A stretch of DNA of 64,000 nt from contig NZ_JAHAFS010000012.1 in NCBI RefSeq assembly GCF_018374135.1, forward strand, positions 1 to 64,000, given 5' to 3'. The DNA is from Campylobacter gracilis. Lineage in GTDB: Bacteria; Campylobacterota; Campylobacteria; Campylobacterales; Campylobacteraceae. Both the position numbers and the translations under genes were made by a program. Numbering within the stretch: the stretch's first letter is position 1; the number at the start of each line of letters is the position of its first letter. The notes beneath the pieces were generated by a model. That model was not told the DNA's origin and searched no databases. It saw only the letters and a program-made list of their open reading frames with translations. Positions 8,875 to 17,437 of the stretch are shown here, one piece after another.

Positions 8875-10170
8875 TTAATGCATTAAAAATACTAAAACGC
8901 TAATCGCGCCAAGCGTCAAAACGCCGAAATTTAAATCTTTTATCCTACGCTGAGCGAGCCTAACTACGATATAAGCGATAAAGCCGAAGCTTAGGCCATT
9001 GGTGATCGAGTAAGTAAAAGGCATCAAAAACACTATGAAAAACGCAGGGATTAGAATTCCCGCGTCGCTATAATCGATCTTACCAAGCTCGCTAAACATC
9101 AAAACCCCGACCATTACGAGGATCGGATAGATTGCATTTGCGGGGATCGCCTTAAATAGCGGTAGCATAAACAGCGTCAGCACGAAAAATATAGCGCAAA
9201 ACACTGCGGTAAGCCCCGTGCGGCCGCCCGCTTCCACGCCGCTCGCGCTCTCGGCAAATGCGGTGACCGTGCTCGTTCCTATAACGGCTCCTGCGACGCT
9301 TCCTATCGCATCGGAGGTTAAATTTCTAGATAGTTTTTTCATGCCGTCTTTGCTGTTCTCTCCAAAAAGCCCCGCGCGGTTTCCCACGCCGGTGAGAGTG
9401 CCGATGCTATCGAATAGATGCGTAACGAAAAATGTGATTATAAAAGGCACGAACGCGAGCTTTAGCGCTCCGGGGATATCTAGCTTAGCAAATATCGGCG
9501 TTATGCCGCTTGGCGCACTTACTATGCCATGAGGTGCAGGCGAAATTCCAGCCACCCACGCAACGCACGAAGTAATCAAGATGCTTAAGATAAACGCTGC
9601 CTTGATTCTAAGCACGAAAAGCACAAGCACGACCGCTAAGCCTAAAATCCCAAGCAAAACATTTAGATCTTTTAAATTTCCCAAAGTTACTAGCGTCGCC
9701 TGACTAGGCGCGATGACGCCCATCTGTTTAAGTCCGATAAAGCAGATGAAAGCCCCGATACCCGCACTTATGGCGCGACGCAGATCAAGCGGGATAGATT
9801 TGATAACCCAAACGCGAAAATTTGTAAACGAAAGCACGGTAAAAAGCGCTCCACTTATCGCTACGATGCCAAGTGCGCTCTGCCACGGCATCTTCGCATC
9901 CACGCACAACGCAAAGGTAAAATACGCATTTAGCCCCATGCCGACGCTAAGCGCAACGGGGGTATTTGCAAAAAGCCCATTAAATAGCGTTGCGATTATC
10001 GTAATAAGCGCGGTTGCCGTAACCAGCGCATCAAACGGCATACCTGCGATGCTCATAATGTTAGCGTTTACCGGCACGATGTAAATCATCGCCAAAAACG
10101 TAGTAAGCCCTGCGATAAGCTCCTGCCTTACCGACGTTTTTGCCGCGGCGAGATGAAAGAATTTCTCCAC
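8875..10170 (-). CDS. NCS2/AzgA-type purine (adenine/guanine/hypoxanthine) permease
   Basis: A 431-residue inner-membrane transporter of the AzgA-like branch of the nucleobase:cation symporter-2 family, with about 12-14 hydrophobic segments. Typical motifs are GLTTFLAMIYIVPVNANI near the N-terminus, GMGLNAYF (about residue 79), FFVTHLFDSIGTLTGVG (about 260-275) and ESASGVEAGGRTGLT (about 305-320), the conserved purine-site regions. It brings purine bases in with protons. It begins with GTG at 10170 with a strong GGAGGA site a few bases upstream. It sits between mqnE and a purine phosphoribosyltransferase, an order I remember from C. jejuni (Cj1368-1370). Confidence 0.9.
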   Translation of the reverse strand: MEKFFHLAAAKTSVRQELIAGLTTFLAMIYIVPVNANIMSIAGMPFDALVTATALITIIATLFNGLFANTPVALSVGMGLNAYFTFALCVDAKMPWQSALGIVAISGALFTVLSFTNFRVWVIKSIPLDLRRAISAGIGAFICFIGLKQMGVIAPSQATLVTLGNLKDLNVLLGILGLAVVLVLFVLRIKAAFILSILITSCVAWVAGISPAPHGIVSAPSGITPIFAKLDIPGALKLAFVPFIITFFVTHLFDSIGTLTGVGNRAGLFGENSKDGMKKLSRNLTSDAIGSVAGAVIGTSTVTAFAESASGVEAGGRTGLTAVFCAIFFVLTLFMLPLFKAIPANAIYPILVMVGVLMFSELGKIDYSDAGILIPAFFIVFLMPFTYSITNGLSFGFIAYIVVRLAQRRIKDLNFGVLTLGAISVLVFLMH

Positions 10171-10188
10171 TTGCTCCTCCTTTAGAAT

Positions 10189-11271
10189 TTATTTGTAAAT
10201 TTCGATCTGATTATACAAGCTGTCGCGCTCTACGGGTACAAAGCCCGCAGTGCCGATCATATCGATAAAATCGCACTTGCTCTGCCCTTTTTTGCTGCCG
10301 GCGCCGGCGCTGCTTTGAATACTTTCGTTCTCGATCGTGCCGTCAAGATCATCCGCGCCGAAATCCTGCGCTACAAGAGCTAAGCTTAGCGTCGAGGTCG
10401 CCCAATACGCCTTGATATGCGCGACGTTGTCGAGCAAAATTCTACTAATCGCGATCGTTTTTAAAATTTCGACCGAGCCCAAAAAGCCCTTCACGTCCAG
10501 GTAGTTGTTCTCGCGCTGATACACGAGCGGGATGAAGGCGTTGAAACCGCCGCCGTTAGCGCGAGCTAGGCTCTCATCTTGCAGCGCGCGGATGCGCAAG
10601 ATGTGATCGATGCGGTGAGCGCGGCTTTCGATATGACCAAAAAGCATCGTGGCGTTGCTCTGACGCCCGCGCGCATGCCACAGCGAGTGGATACGTAGCC
10701 ATTGTTCGCTTGAGACCTTGCCTTTGCAAATTTGATCCCTGATCCGTTCGTCAAAAATTTCGGCGCCGCCGCCGGGCATCGAATCCACGCCGCTTTGCAT
10801 CATCAGCTCTATCGTCTCCTCGTAGCTCATCTTCCACTTTCGCCGCCAGTAATCGATCTCCGCCGCGGTCATCGCCTTGATGTGCAGAAACGGATATTTT
10901 TGCTTTATCGCTTTAAAAATTCCCAAATATTGCTGCGGCGTAACGAACGGATTGTGCGAGCTTACGATATGAATCTCCTTCGTGCCGCGCGCTACCGTCT
11001 CGTCCACGATACGCATGATCTCATCATCGCTCATCGTGTAGGCGTTCTCGTTCTTGCGGTGCGCCGAAAATGCGCAAAATTTACAGGTATCTGCGCATAA
11101 ATTCGAAGGATTGATATGACGATTTGCGTTGAAATAGACGTTTTTGCCATTTTTTTCTTTGCGAATAGCAAAGGCGAATTTGCCCAGATCGAAAAGATCC
11201 AAATCCCATAACTTCACGCCGTCTTCGTAATTTAATCTCTCGCCGCTTTGTAGTTTTTCTAAAATTTCCAT
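10189..11271 (-). CDS. mqnE: Aminodeoxyfutalosine synthase (radical SAM)
   Basis: A 360-residue radical SAM enzyme of the MqnE/MqnC/CofH group. The cluster cysteines are C59, C63 and C66 (CADTCKFC). The segment GVDSMPGGGAEIFDERIRDQ is typical of MqnE, which joins the MqnA product 3-[(1-carboxyvinyl)oxy]benzoate to SAM to form aminodeoxyfutalosine in menaquinone synthesis. The related MqnC has a different sequence here, so I prefer MqnE. It is the first gene of the minus-strand run; its ATG lies about 30 bp from an AT-rich spacer with consensus -10 elements shared with the divergent glmS. Menaquinone is the respiratory quinone of this group, so the gene is probably essential. Confidence 0.9.
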   Translation of the reverse strand: MEILEKLQSGERLNYEDGVKLWDLDLFDLGKFAFAIRKEKNGKNVYFNANRHINPSNLCADTCKFCAFSAHRKNENAYTMSDDEIMRIVDETVARGTKEIHIVSSHNPFVTPQQYLGIFKAIKQKYPFLHIKAMTAAEIDYWRRKWKMSYEETIELMMQSGVDSMPGGGAEIFDERIRDQICKGKVSSEQWLRIHSLWHARGRQSNATMLFGHIESRAHRIDHILRIRALQDESLARANGGGFNAFIPLVYQRENNYLDVKGFLGSVEILKTIAISRILLDNVAHIKAYWATSTLSLALVAQDFGADDLDGTIENESIQSSAGAGSKKGQSKCDFIDMIGTAGFVPVERDSLYNQIEIYK

Positions 11272-11298
11272 CGATTTCCCAAGCCAAATTTTGTGCTA

Positions 11299-11308
11299 AT
11301 TATATAAT
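11299..11308. promoter_or_regulatory. Overlapping -10 elements between mqnE and glmS
   Basis: ATTATATAAT reads as TATAAT on the minus strand (11299-11304), 28 bp upstream of the mqnE ATG, and as TATAAT on the plus strand (11303-11308). The minus-strand one is well placed for mqnE. For glmS the plus-strand element is about 105 bp upstream of the start, so a nearer promoter is also possible. Confidence 0.45.
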
Positions 11309-11412
11309 TTTTTGCTTACAAAACGGATAAGCGAACTAAATTTAGAGCCGAATTTCGTTAATTTAAAATAGCGTAGTAAAATGGACGCCAAATTTTGAAC
11401 AAGGAAAGCAAA

Positions 11413-13230
11413 ATGTGTGGAATCGTAGGCTACATCGGAAACGCCGAAAAGAAAAAAATCATAATAAATGGACTGAAAGAACTCGAGTATCGAGGATACG
11501 ACAGCGCGGGCCTTGCCGTTATGGACGAGAGCGCCAATATCAAATATTTCAAAGCAGTCGGCAAGCTAAATAATCTCGAAGAAAAGATGAAAGATTTTAC
11601 TTCGCAAGGCTTTGGCGTCGCGATCGGTCACACTCGCTGGGCGACGCACGGAAAGCCCACCGAGCTTAACGCGCATCCGCATTTTGGAGATTTTAGCTTC
11701 GTCGTACATAACGGCATCATCGAAAACTACATCGAGCTAAAGGACGAGCTCGAAGCGGACGGCGTGAAATTTTTAAGCCAGACCGATACCGAAGTAATCG
11801 TGCATCTTTTCGAGAAAAATTTCAAGGCTAGCAACGATGCATTTAAGGCATATGAAGCCACAATTAAACGGCTAAAAGGCGCATACGCAACGCTTTTAAT
11901 CACCAAGGCAGCACCCGGCGAAATTTTCTTTGCTAAAAACGCGGCTCCGCTGATCGTCGCAAAAAACGATAAAAACGAAATTTTCTTTAGCTCCTCGGAT
12001 GCTCCGCTCATTGGGCTTGCAAATACGGCCGCGTATCTGGACGATCAAATTTACGGCGTTGCCAAGCTCGGACAAATAGACATTTTTAAAAATTGCAAAC
12101 CGCATAATTGCACCTTTAGTGAGCTTCCGAAAGATAAAGGCTATGCGCAAAAAGAGGGCTTTAGATTTTTTATGGAAAAAGAAATTTACGAGCAGGCGCA
12201 GGTCGTAACCGAAGCGATGATGGGGCGCGTAATAAAGGGCGGTAAGATAAAATTTGACGAGCTTGATGCGGCGATGTTTGAGGGTATCGACGAGGTCGTG
12301 CTATGCGCTTGCGGTACAAGCTATCACGCCGCGCTCGTAAGTTCGTATCTTTTCGAGCGCATCGCTAAAATCCGCACAAAAGTAGAAGTTGCCAGCGAAT
12401 TCCGCTATAAGGAGCCATTTTTAAACAAGAATTCCTTATTTATCGTGATCTCACAAAGCGGCGAGACCGCCGATACATTAGAGGCGCTACATATCGCTAA
12501 AAAAGCTGGTCTTAGGACGCTTGCGATCTGCAACGTCGATAACAGCTCGATCGTGCGCATGGCGGGCAGCGTGATCCTCACCCGCGCCGGCATCGAAAAG
12601 GGTGTGGCATCTACGAAGGCCTTTGCGACACAGGTTATGGTGCTATGGATGTTCGTCGTGTATCTTGCAAATCTGCGCGAAGTCATCTCGGCGCGCATAA
12701 ATTCCGCTGAAATTTCAGCGATGCTTCATATCCCGCAAATTTTAAAGATCAAAGACGGCTTGCAGGATAAAATTTACCGCATGAGTAAGCACTATCTGCA
12801 CGGACACGGCTTTTTCTTTATCGGGCGCGATATTTTCTATCCGCTCGCTCTTGAGGGCGCGCTCAAGCTCAAAGAGATCTCCTATCTGCACGCGGAAGGC
12901 TATCCAAGCGGCGAGATGAAGCACGGACCGATCGCTCTTGCGGATTCCAACCTTTTTACGATCGCGTTAATGCCTAAAAATACGCTTTATGAAAAAACCA
13001 AAAGCAATGTCGAGGAGCTTGCCGCGCGCGATGCGTATATTTTAGCGATCAGCCCCGAAGAGCCCGAAGTCGCGGACGATTTTATCAAAACGAGCGAGCA
13101 AAGCCACGCGATGAGCGAGTTTTTTGAGATGATGATAATTTTACAAATTCTAGCTCTTGAAATTTCCGTGCGACTCGGCAACGACGTGGATATGCCGCGA
13201 AATTTAGCCAAAAGCGTCACCGTAGAATAA
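11413..13230 (+). CDS. glmS: Glutamine-fructose-6-phosphate aminotransferase (isomerizing)
   Basis: A 605-residue cytoplasmic enzyme that makes glucosamine-6-phosphate for peptidoglycan and LOS. The start is set by chemistry: the ATG at 11413 gives MCGIVGYIG, so that after Met removal the catalytic Cys is residue 1. An in-frame TTG six codons earlier would bury it, and AAGGAAA lies right before the ATG. Residues 1-~220 are the N-terminal Ntn amidotransferase domain (RGYDSAG, HTRWATHG, HNGIIENY). Two SIS sugar-isomerase domains follow (CGTSYHAAL, SQSGETADT, ASTKAFATQ), ending NLAKSVTVE as usual. It is transcribed away from mqnE. I see no riboswitch upstream. Confidence 0.97.
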   Translation: MCGIVGYIGNAEKKKIIINGLKELEYRGYDSAGLAVMDESANIKYFKAVGKLNNLEEKMKDFTSQGFGVAIGHTRWATHGKPTELNAHPHFGDFSFVVHNGIIENYIELKDELEADGVKFLSQTDTEVIVHLFEKNFKASNDAFKAYEATIKRLKGAYATLLITKAAPGEIFFAKNAAPLIVAKNDKNEIFFSSSDAPLIGLANTAAYLDDQIYGVAKLGQIDIFKNCKPHNCTFSELPKDKGYAQKEGFRFFMEKEIYEQAQVVTEAMMGRVIKGGKIKFDELDAAMFEGIDEVVLCACGTSYHAALVSSYLFERIAKIRTKVEVASEFRYKEPFLNKNSLFIVISQSGETADTLEALHIAKKAGLRTLAICNVDNSSIVRMAGSVILTRAGIEKGVASTKAFATQVMVLWMFVVYLANLREVISARINSAEISAMLHIPQILKIKDGLQDKIYRMSKHYLHGHGFFFIGRDIFYPLALEGALKLKEISYLHAEGYPSGEMKHGPIALADSNLFTIALMPKNTLYEKTKSNVEELAARDAYILAISPEEPEVADDFIKTSEQSHAMSEFFEMMIILQILALEISVRLGNDVDMPRNLAKSVTVE

Positions 13231-13290
13231 TCGTTTTTTAAGTTCATTTTGACTAATATTTCTCATTAAAAAATCGGGGAATGTTAGTAT

Positions 13291-14424
13291 ATGAGACTTA
13301 TCGGATTTATCAGAGGTGAAAATGTCATAGTCGCCACAGGCGGGGTCGAGTATAGCTACGAAATGCTTGGCGAGCGCGATCCTAGCCTAACCGATGGCGA
13401 TGAGGTAAGCTTCGACACGCTAACATCCAGCGCGATAAATATAAAGCGCGTCGAGGGCTCTAAATCTAAAGACCGCGTAGCGCAAAAAGTAGCCCCACAG
13501 CCAAAAGAATCTGCAAAACAAAACGATGAAATTTTTGGTGATAAGAATTCTGCAGAAAACAATATATCCGAAACGCCATCCTTTCAAAGCTCTACCGAAA
13601 ATATTGCAAACGATATATCTGCCGTAAAAGAAACGAAGGTCGCAAAAAAATTTAATAAATTTAAATTTAACCGCAAAGCCAAGCCTACGAGTGCAAAAAA
13701 ACCGAAATTCTTTGGATTTGAGTTCGTCCAAACCGATGATCTGCGCACTACGCAAAGCGTTGAGAGTAAGATTTATACTTCATCTATCCGTAAGGAAGGG
13801 CTTAAATCCATAATCCTGCCGATAGTGCCGATAGTCATTATTTTGATATTCCGTTCGCAAATCGCAAGTATATTTCTATCTTTTTCACAGATCGAAGCTT
13901 ACGTTAATCAAGATACGGTTTATATGGTGATGGATCTGCTGATTTTCCTCAGTTTTGCGCTATTTTATCTGCTGCCGCTTAACCGCGCGATAAACCTACT
14001 CTCCATAGCGACGCACGATCAATACCCGATGCGTCAAATGGCGAATTACAATGTCTTTATCATCCTGTGCGTCATCTCTACGATCCTGCAGGATAAGAGC
14101 CTGGGGCTGGATGAGTTCGAGCAGATTTTCATCTGCGGCGTGATCGGATTTGGGTTAATTTCGTTTTATTATAAGCTCAAGGCGTTTGCGTTTATGTTTT
14201 TCAAAACTGCAGGCTCAATCCTATTTGCTCCCGCGCTGCTTGTGGAGCTCGCAGCTATTATTTTCATCGGCATCGGCGACCGCTATACTGGCGCGTCGAT
14301 GAAATTTATGGAGCTTACGGGGCTATTTTTTGCGAGCACGGCGTGGAGATACATCATAATTTTTATCGTTATGTCGCCGCTTTATTTCCTTGGGTTTTGT
14401 ATGCTAAGGCGGATTAAAAAATAA
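13291..14424 (+). CDS. Unknown membrane protein with soluble N-terminal half
   Basis: A 377-residue protein of no family I recognise. Residues 1-55 look like a small beta domain (MRLIGFIRGENVIVATGG, then DGDEVSFDTL). Residues ~60-160 are Lys/Ser/Asn-rich and probably disordered. Residues ~170-377 hold about five or six hydrophobic helices (SIILPIVPIVIILIF and following) and end with a basic tail. An inner-membrane location with a cytoplasmic N-terminus is likely. It starts 60 bp after glmS, with CGGGGA about 11 bp before the ATG, and may be co-transcribed with glmS. The N-terminal part loosely resembles cold-shock/OB-type strands, but I would not assign a function. Confidence 0.7.
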   Translation: MRLIGFIRGENVIVATGGVEYSYEMLGERDPSLTDGDEVSFDTLTSSAINIKRVEGSKSKDRVAQKVAPQPKESAKQNDEIFGDKNSAENNISETPSFQSSTENIANDISAVKETKVAKKFNKFKFNRKAKPTSAKKPKFFGFEFVQTDDLRTTQSVESKIYTSSIRKEGLKSIILPIVPIVIILIFRSQIASIFLSFSQIEAYVNQDTVYMVMDLLIFLSFALFYLLPLNRAINLLSIATHDQYPMRQMANYNVFIILCVISTILQDKSLGLDEFEQIFICGVIGFGLISFYYKLKAFAFMFFKTAGSILFAPALLVELAAIIFIGIGDRYTGASMKFMELTGLFFASTAWRYIIIFIVMSPLYFLGFCMLRRIKK

Positions 14425-15104
14425 TTTTACAAAATTTTACCGCAGATTTAGTTATGATGAAATTCTACTATGATTGAATTCTGCTCAAAATTTCATCGCA
14501 AAATTTAGCACTAAGACAGAATTTAGAGGGGATTTGAACTTTATCAAAGTAAAATTCTACCGCATTAAAATTTTATCACAATAAAATTTCATAATTTAGG
14601 AGCAGATCGCGCGCCCTAAAGCAATATACGTGTTTTTTTACACGTAACGCTCGTTTGCAAAAATACACCAATGTCCGCGAAATTTCGATGCAATGCCCTC
14701 TTTTATTTGACAAAAGTCATAGCAATTTTACATAGCGTCTGTAAAATCCTACCGCTAAAATCCATCTTTAAATCTCGCGCGCTCAGCACATATCGACGCA
14801 GAAAATTTTATCCACGCAATTCGGCACGAAATTCAAAGCCAAATTTCACATCGCATTCTACGGCAAAATTCCAAGACATAGCTCTATCATAATAAAATTT
14901 TGCCAAAATAAAACTCTAATTGATGCCAAAGCCTAAGTACGGAATTTAAAGCTACAAGCCCTGTGCGCCGCAGCTCTTAAAATTTCAATGCCAAAATTTT
15001 GTCGCGTTTAAATTTAACCGCGCGCCGTATTAAAATTCCGCCCCGTCGCCGCCGCGGCTAAATTTAACTATCGCACTAAATTCCGCGCCCTCGCCTGCTG
15101 AAAT
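14425..15104. other. 680-bp intergenic region without a convincing gene
   Basis: The stretch lies between convergent genes and is rich in AAATTT and AAAATTTTA. A plus-strand open frame of 73 codons at 14671-14892 has no ribosome-binding site, no domain and a composition like the spacer, so I do not call it. The only clear structure is a short hairpin at 14627-14646. No tRNA or repeat array is visible. Confidence 0.6.
14627..14646. repeat. Perfect 7-bp inverted repeat with T6 loop
   Basis: TACGTGT and ACACGTA are separated by six T residues. The hairpin lies about 200 bp after the end of the gene at 13291-14424, too far for a typical terminator and without a T tract after the stem. Function unknown. 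Confidence 0.4.
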
Positions 15105-16271
15105 TTAATCTCGCGCCCCGCTTCTTGTGGCGTAGAATTCCCGCCTAAACTCCGCAAACCGCCCGTGCATTATCGCCTCTCTCATATCCGCGGCAAGGCG
15201 CAGGTAATAATGCAGATTGTGAATGCTCGCAAGGCGGTAAAAGCTAAGCTCGCGCGCGCGAAATAGATGATTTAGGTAGCCGCGGCTGAAGCGCTTGCAC
15301 GTGTAGCAGTCGCAGTGCGGATCGATCGGATCGTGATCGCTGATAAAGCTCGCGTTTTTGATGCTGATCTTGCCGAAGCTCGTAAATAGCGTGCCGTTGC
15401 GGGCGTTGCGCGTAGGCATCACGCAGTCGAACATATCCACGCCGCGAGCGACGTTTTCGACGAGATCCTCGGGCGTACCGACCCCCATCAAATATCGCGG
15501 GCGCGCCGCATCGACGAAGGGCATCATAGCCTCTACCGTGTCGTACATCAGCTCGTTTTTCTCGCCTACGCTAAGCCCTCCGATCGCAAGCCCGTCAAAG
15601 CTCATATCGCACAGCGCTTCGGCGCAAAATTTGCGCGCCTGCGGGTCGGTGCCGCCTTGTATGATACCGAAGATGTTTTGATGCACGTGCAGGCCGCGAG
15701 ATTTCATGGCCTCGTGATAATCTATCGCCTCGCGAGCCCATTTTATCGTGCGCGCGACGCTTAGATCGATCCTCTTTTTAAGCCGCGATCTATCATCGAA
15801 GCTCAGTGCGCCCGGCTCACGCGGTAGTTCCACCAAATCGTCCAAAATCATCATAATATCGGAGTTTAGCTCATACTGCGTATCCAGCACCGAGCGCGGC
15901 GTGAAATAATGCATGCTGCCGTCGATGTGGCTTTTAAATTTTATGCCGCCCTCGTCGTTTTTGGTGTTTGCGCGCAGGCTGAAAGCCTGAAAGCCGCCGC
16001 TGTCGGTCAAAAAGCTGCGGGGAAATTTCGTAAATCCGTGCAGCCCGCCGAAGCCCGCCACCACCCGCGAGCCTGGGCGCAGATACATATGATAGGTGTT
16101 AGCGAGAATGATCTGCGCGCCCAGGAGCTGCACTACGTCCGTCGCATCGAGCGCTTTGACCGCGCCCACGGTGCCGATCGGCATAAAAACAGGGGTGCGG
16201 ATCGTGCTGTGCGCAGTGCGGATCGTGCAAGCGCGCGCCGCGCCGTCCTCGGCGTCTATTTGAAAATCCAT
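15105..16271 (-). CDS. tgt: tRNA-guanine transglycosylase
   Basis: A 388-residue TIM-barrel enzyme that exchanges G34 of GUN-anticodon tRNAs for preQ1 on the way to queuosine. [12 protein letters not shown] at about 88-99 contains the general acid/base Asp90; [13 protein letters not shown] from 281 carries the nucleophile Asp282; the zinc site is C320, C322, C325 and H351. Its length is usual for the bacterial enzyme (about 375). The ATG has AAGGAT at good spacing. I remember tgt close to the aroB-mscS-mtaB block in C. jejuni (Cj1010); here the metal-ATPase cluster lies between tgt and that block. Confidence 0.97.
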   Translation of the reverse strand: MDFQIDAEDGAARACTIRTAHSTIRTPVFMPIGTVGAVKALDATDVVQLLGAQIILANTYHMYLRPGSRVVAGFGGLHGFTKFPRSFLTDSGGFQAFSLRANTKNDEGGIKFKSHIDGSMHYFTPRSVLDTQYELNSDIMMILDDLVELPREPGALSFDDRSRLKKRIDLSVARTIKWAREAIDYHEAMKSRGLHVHQNIFGIIQGGTDPQARKFCAEALCDMSFDGLAIGGLSVGEKNELMYDTVEAMMPFVDAARPRYLMGVGTPEDLVENVARGVDMFDCVMPTRNARNGTLFTSFGKISIKNASFISDHDPIDPHCDCYTCKRFSRGYLNHLFRARELSFYRLASIHNLHYYLRLAADMREAIMHGRFAEFRREFYATRSGARD

Positions 16272-16567
16272 CTTGATCCTTTAAATTTAGCTTCTTGTGC
16301 GCACTCGGCGCAAAATTTTAAAAAGCGATTGTAGCGAAATTTAAATTTGCGGCAGGTAAAGACGGGGAAAAATTTATAAGGGTATTATGAGGCGTTTGCG
16401 GATTAAAATTTCGGTAGCGAGCGACACAGCCGCTAAATGTAAAATTTACCGGCTCTCTTATAATTAAAATTTAATCAAACGTTGCGAATTTAGCGAGCGC
16501 GGCGGCATTAGATCACGGCGCGCTTTATATTATAAATTTAAAGATGCGTCGAGATAAAATTTCGCAC

Positions 16568-16906
16568 TTATGAAGCAAATTTTATAGCTATAACGCTACC
16601 ATTAAATTTCTCCGCACCGCATGAGTCGGCAACGTCTTTTAAATTTGAAACTTCGCTCTTTTCATCGCGCGCGCTAGAAAATCCGCTAAATTTATGACCA
16701 CTATGACCGCACAGCTGTTTTTCGCACGGCACGCCGTCGCCGTCGCCGTCGGTGTGCTGGGTGCCACCCTCCTGAGCCCTGCCGCACTCTCGCAGATACC
16801 GCGTCGCCTCTTCGCAGCTGCTAAACTGCGAGCAATAGGTCTTGGCGTTGCAATCAAGCCCCAAAGCAAGACTAGTCAATACCGAAAACAATAAAACTAA
16901 TTTCAT
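16568..16906 (-). CDS. Secreted protein with excalibur calcium-binding domain
   Basis: A 112-residue protein with a signal peptide (about residues 1-17, MKLVLLFSVLTSLALG). The mature part contains the excalibur motif: C-x-Y/F-C spacing, a second cysteine pair and DGDGDGVPCE, an EF-hand-like Ca-binding loop, at about residues 53-62. Excalibur domains occur as extracellular modules, often beside nucleases. The role here is unknown. The C-terminal ~40 residues after CGHSGHKF show no motif. The ATG is preceded by AGGGAGAGA. It stands alone between tgt and the ATPase cluster. Confidence 0.8.
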   Translation of the reverse strand: MKLVLLFSVLTSLALGLDCNAKTYCSQFSSCEEATRYLRECGRAQEGGTQHTDGDGDGVPCEKQLCGHSGHKFSGFSSARDEKSEVSNLKDVADSCGAEKFNGSVIAIKFAS

Positions 16907-17092
16907 CGTCTCTCCCTAAAATTTTGATGAAATTATATGGATAAATAGATAAATAATTAATAAAATAGTAAATTTAGTCGCAAACGGCGCAAATTTCACC
17001 GCTTACGACGTTTTATTCGGCGGCTGCGTCTAAAGAAATTTAGCGGTTTTAGAGTTTTTTTGCACTTTCAAAAGCCGCGACGCGCTATGCCG

Positions 17093-17437
17093 CTAGGCGC
17101 TTTTGCGCGCGCGAGGCTTTCTTTTCGCAGGAGTACTTTTTGCAGGCGTGCTTTTGCTATCCGATAAATTTTCCAAGGCTAAATTTGCTACGGATCTCTT
17201 TCTGCCCCTGCTCTTTGCTTTTCTATTTTGCAAAAACTCGCTGTATGGCGAGCTGTAAAGACTAGCGTGCCAGATCGCGCATCCCAGCATCACTATGCCG
17301 GAAATTTTATGCAGCTGCGACATGCGCGAGTTCATATTCAGCGCGGTTAGAGCCGTGATGCCCATACTCACTCCCAGCGTCACTTTAGCCGCTTTGCGCT
17401 GAAAGTTTAGATCCAAAATTTTATCTTCAATGCTCAA
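17093..17437 (-). CDS. Small two-helix membrane protein with a His pair, ATPase-cluster member
   Basis: A 114-residue protein, the last gene of the P-type ATPase cluster; its ATG lies inside the ATPase gene (11-bp overlap), so it is probably translationally coupled. Residues ~14-35 and ~43-62 form two hydrophobic helices. The second begins LHKISGIVMLGCAIWHASLY, with H43 and H57 fourteen residues apart on one helix face, a spacing seen in b-type haem membrane proteins and related DUF4405-like modules. That comparison is only a pattern. The last 40 residues are Lys/Arg/Ser-rich and cytoplasmic in character. A metal or haem site in the membrane is possible but not shown. Confidence 0.7.
   Translation of the reverse strand: MSIEDKILDLNFQRKAAKVTLGVSMGITALTALNMNSRMSQLHKISGIVMLGCAIWHASLYSSPYSEFLQNRKAKSRGRKRSVANLALENLSDSKSTPAKSTPAKRKPRARKSA

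Noticed and set aside
11338..11412. glmS riboswitch/ribozyme
   Set aside because: The short spacer before glmS has no room for it and no recognisable core; the ribozyme is known mainly from Gram-positive bacteria.
14671..14892. Plus-strand frame of 73 codons between the glmS unit and tgt
   Set aside because: Composition equals the spacer, no ribosome-binding site and no domain.
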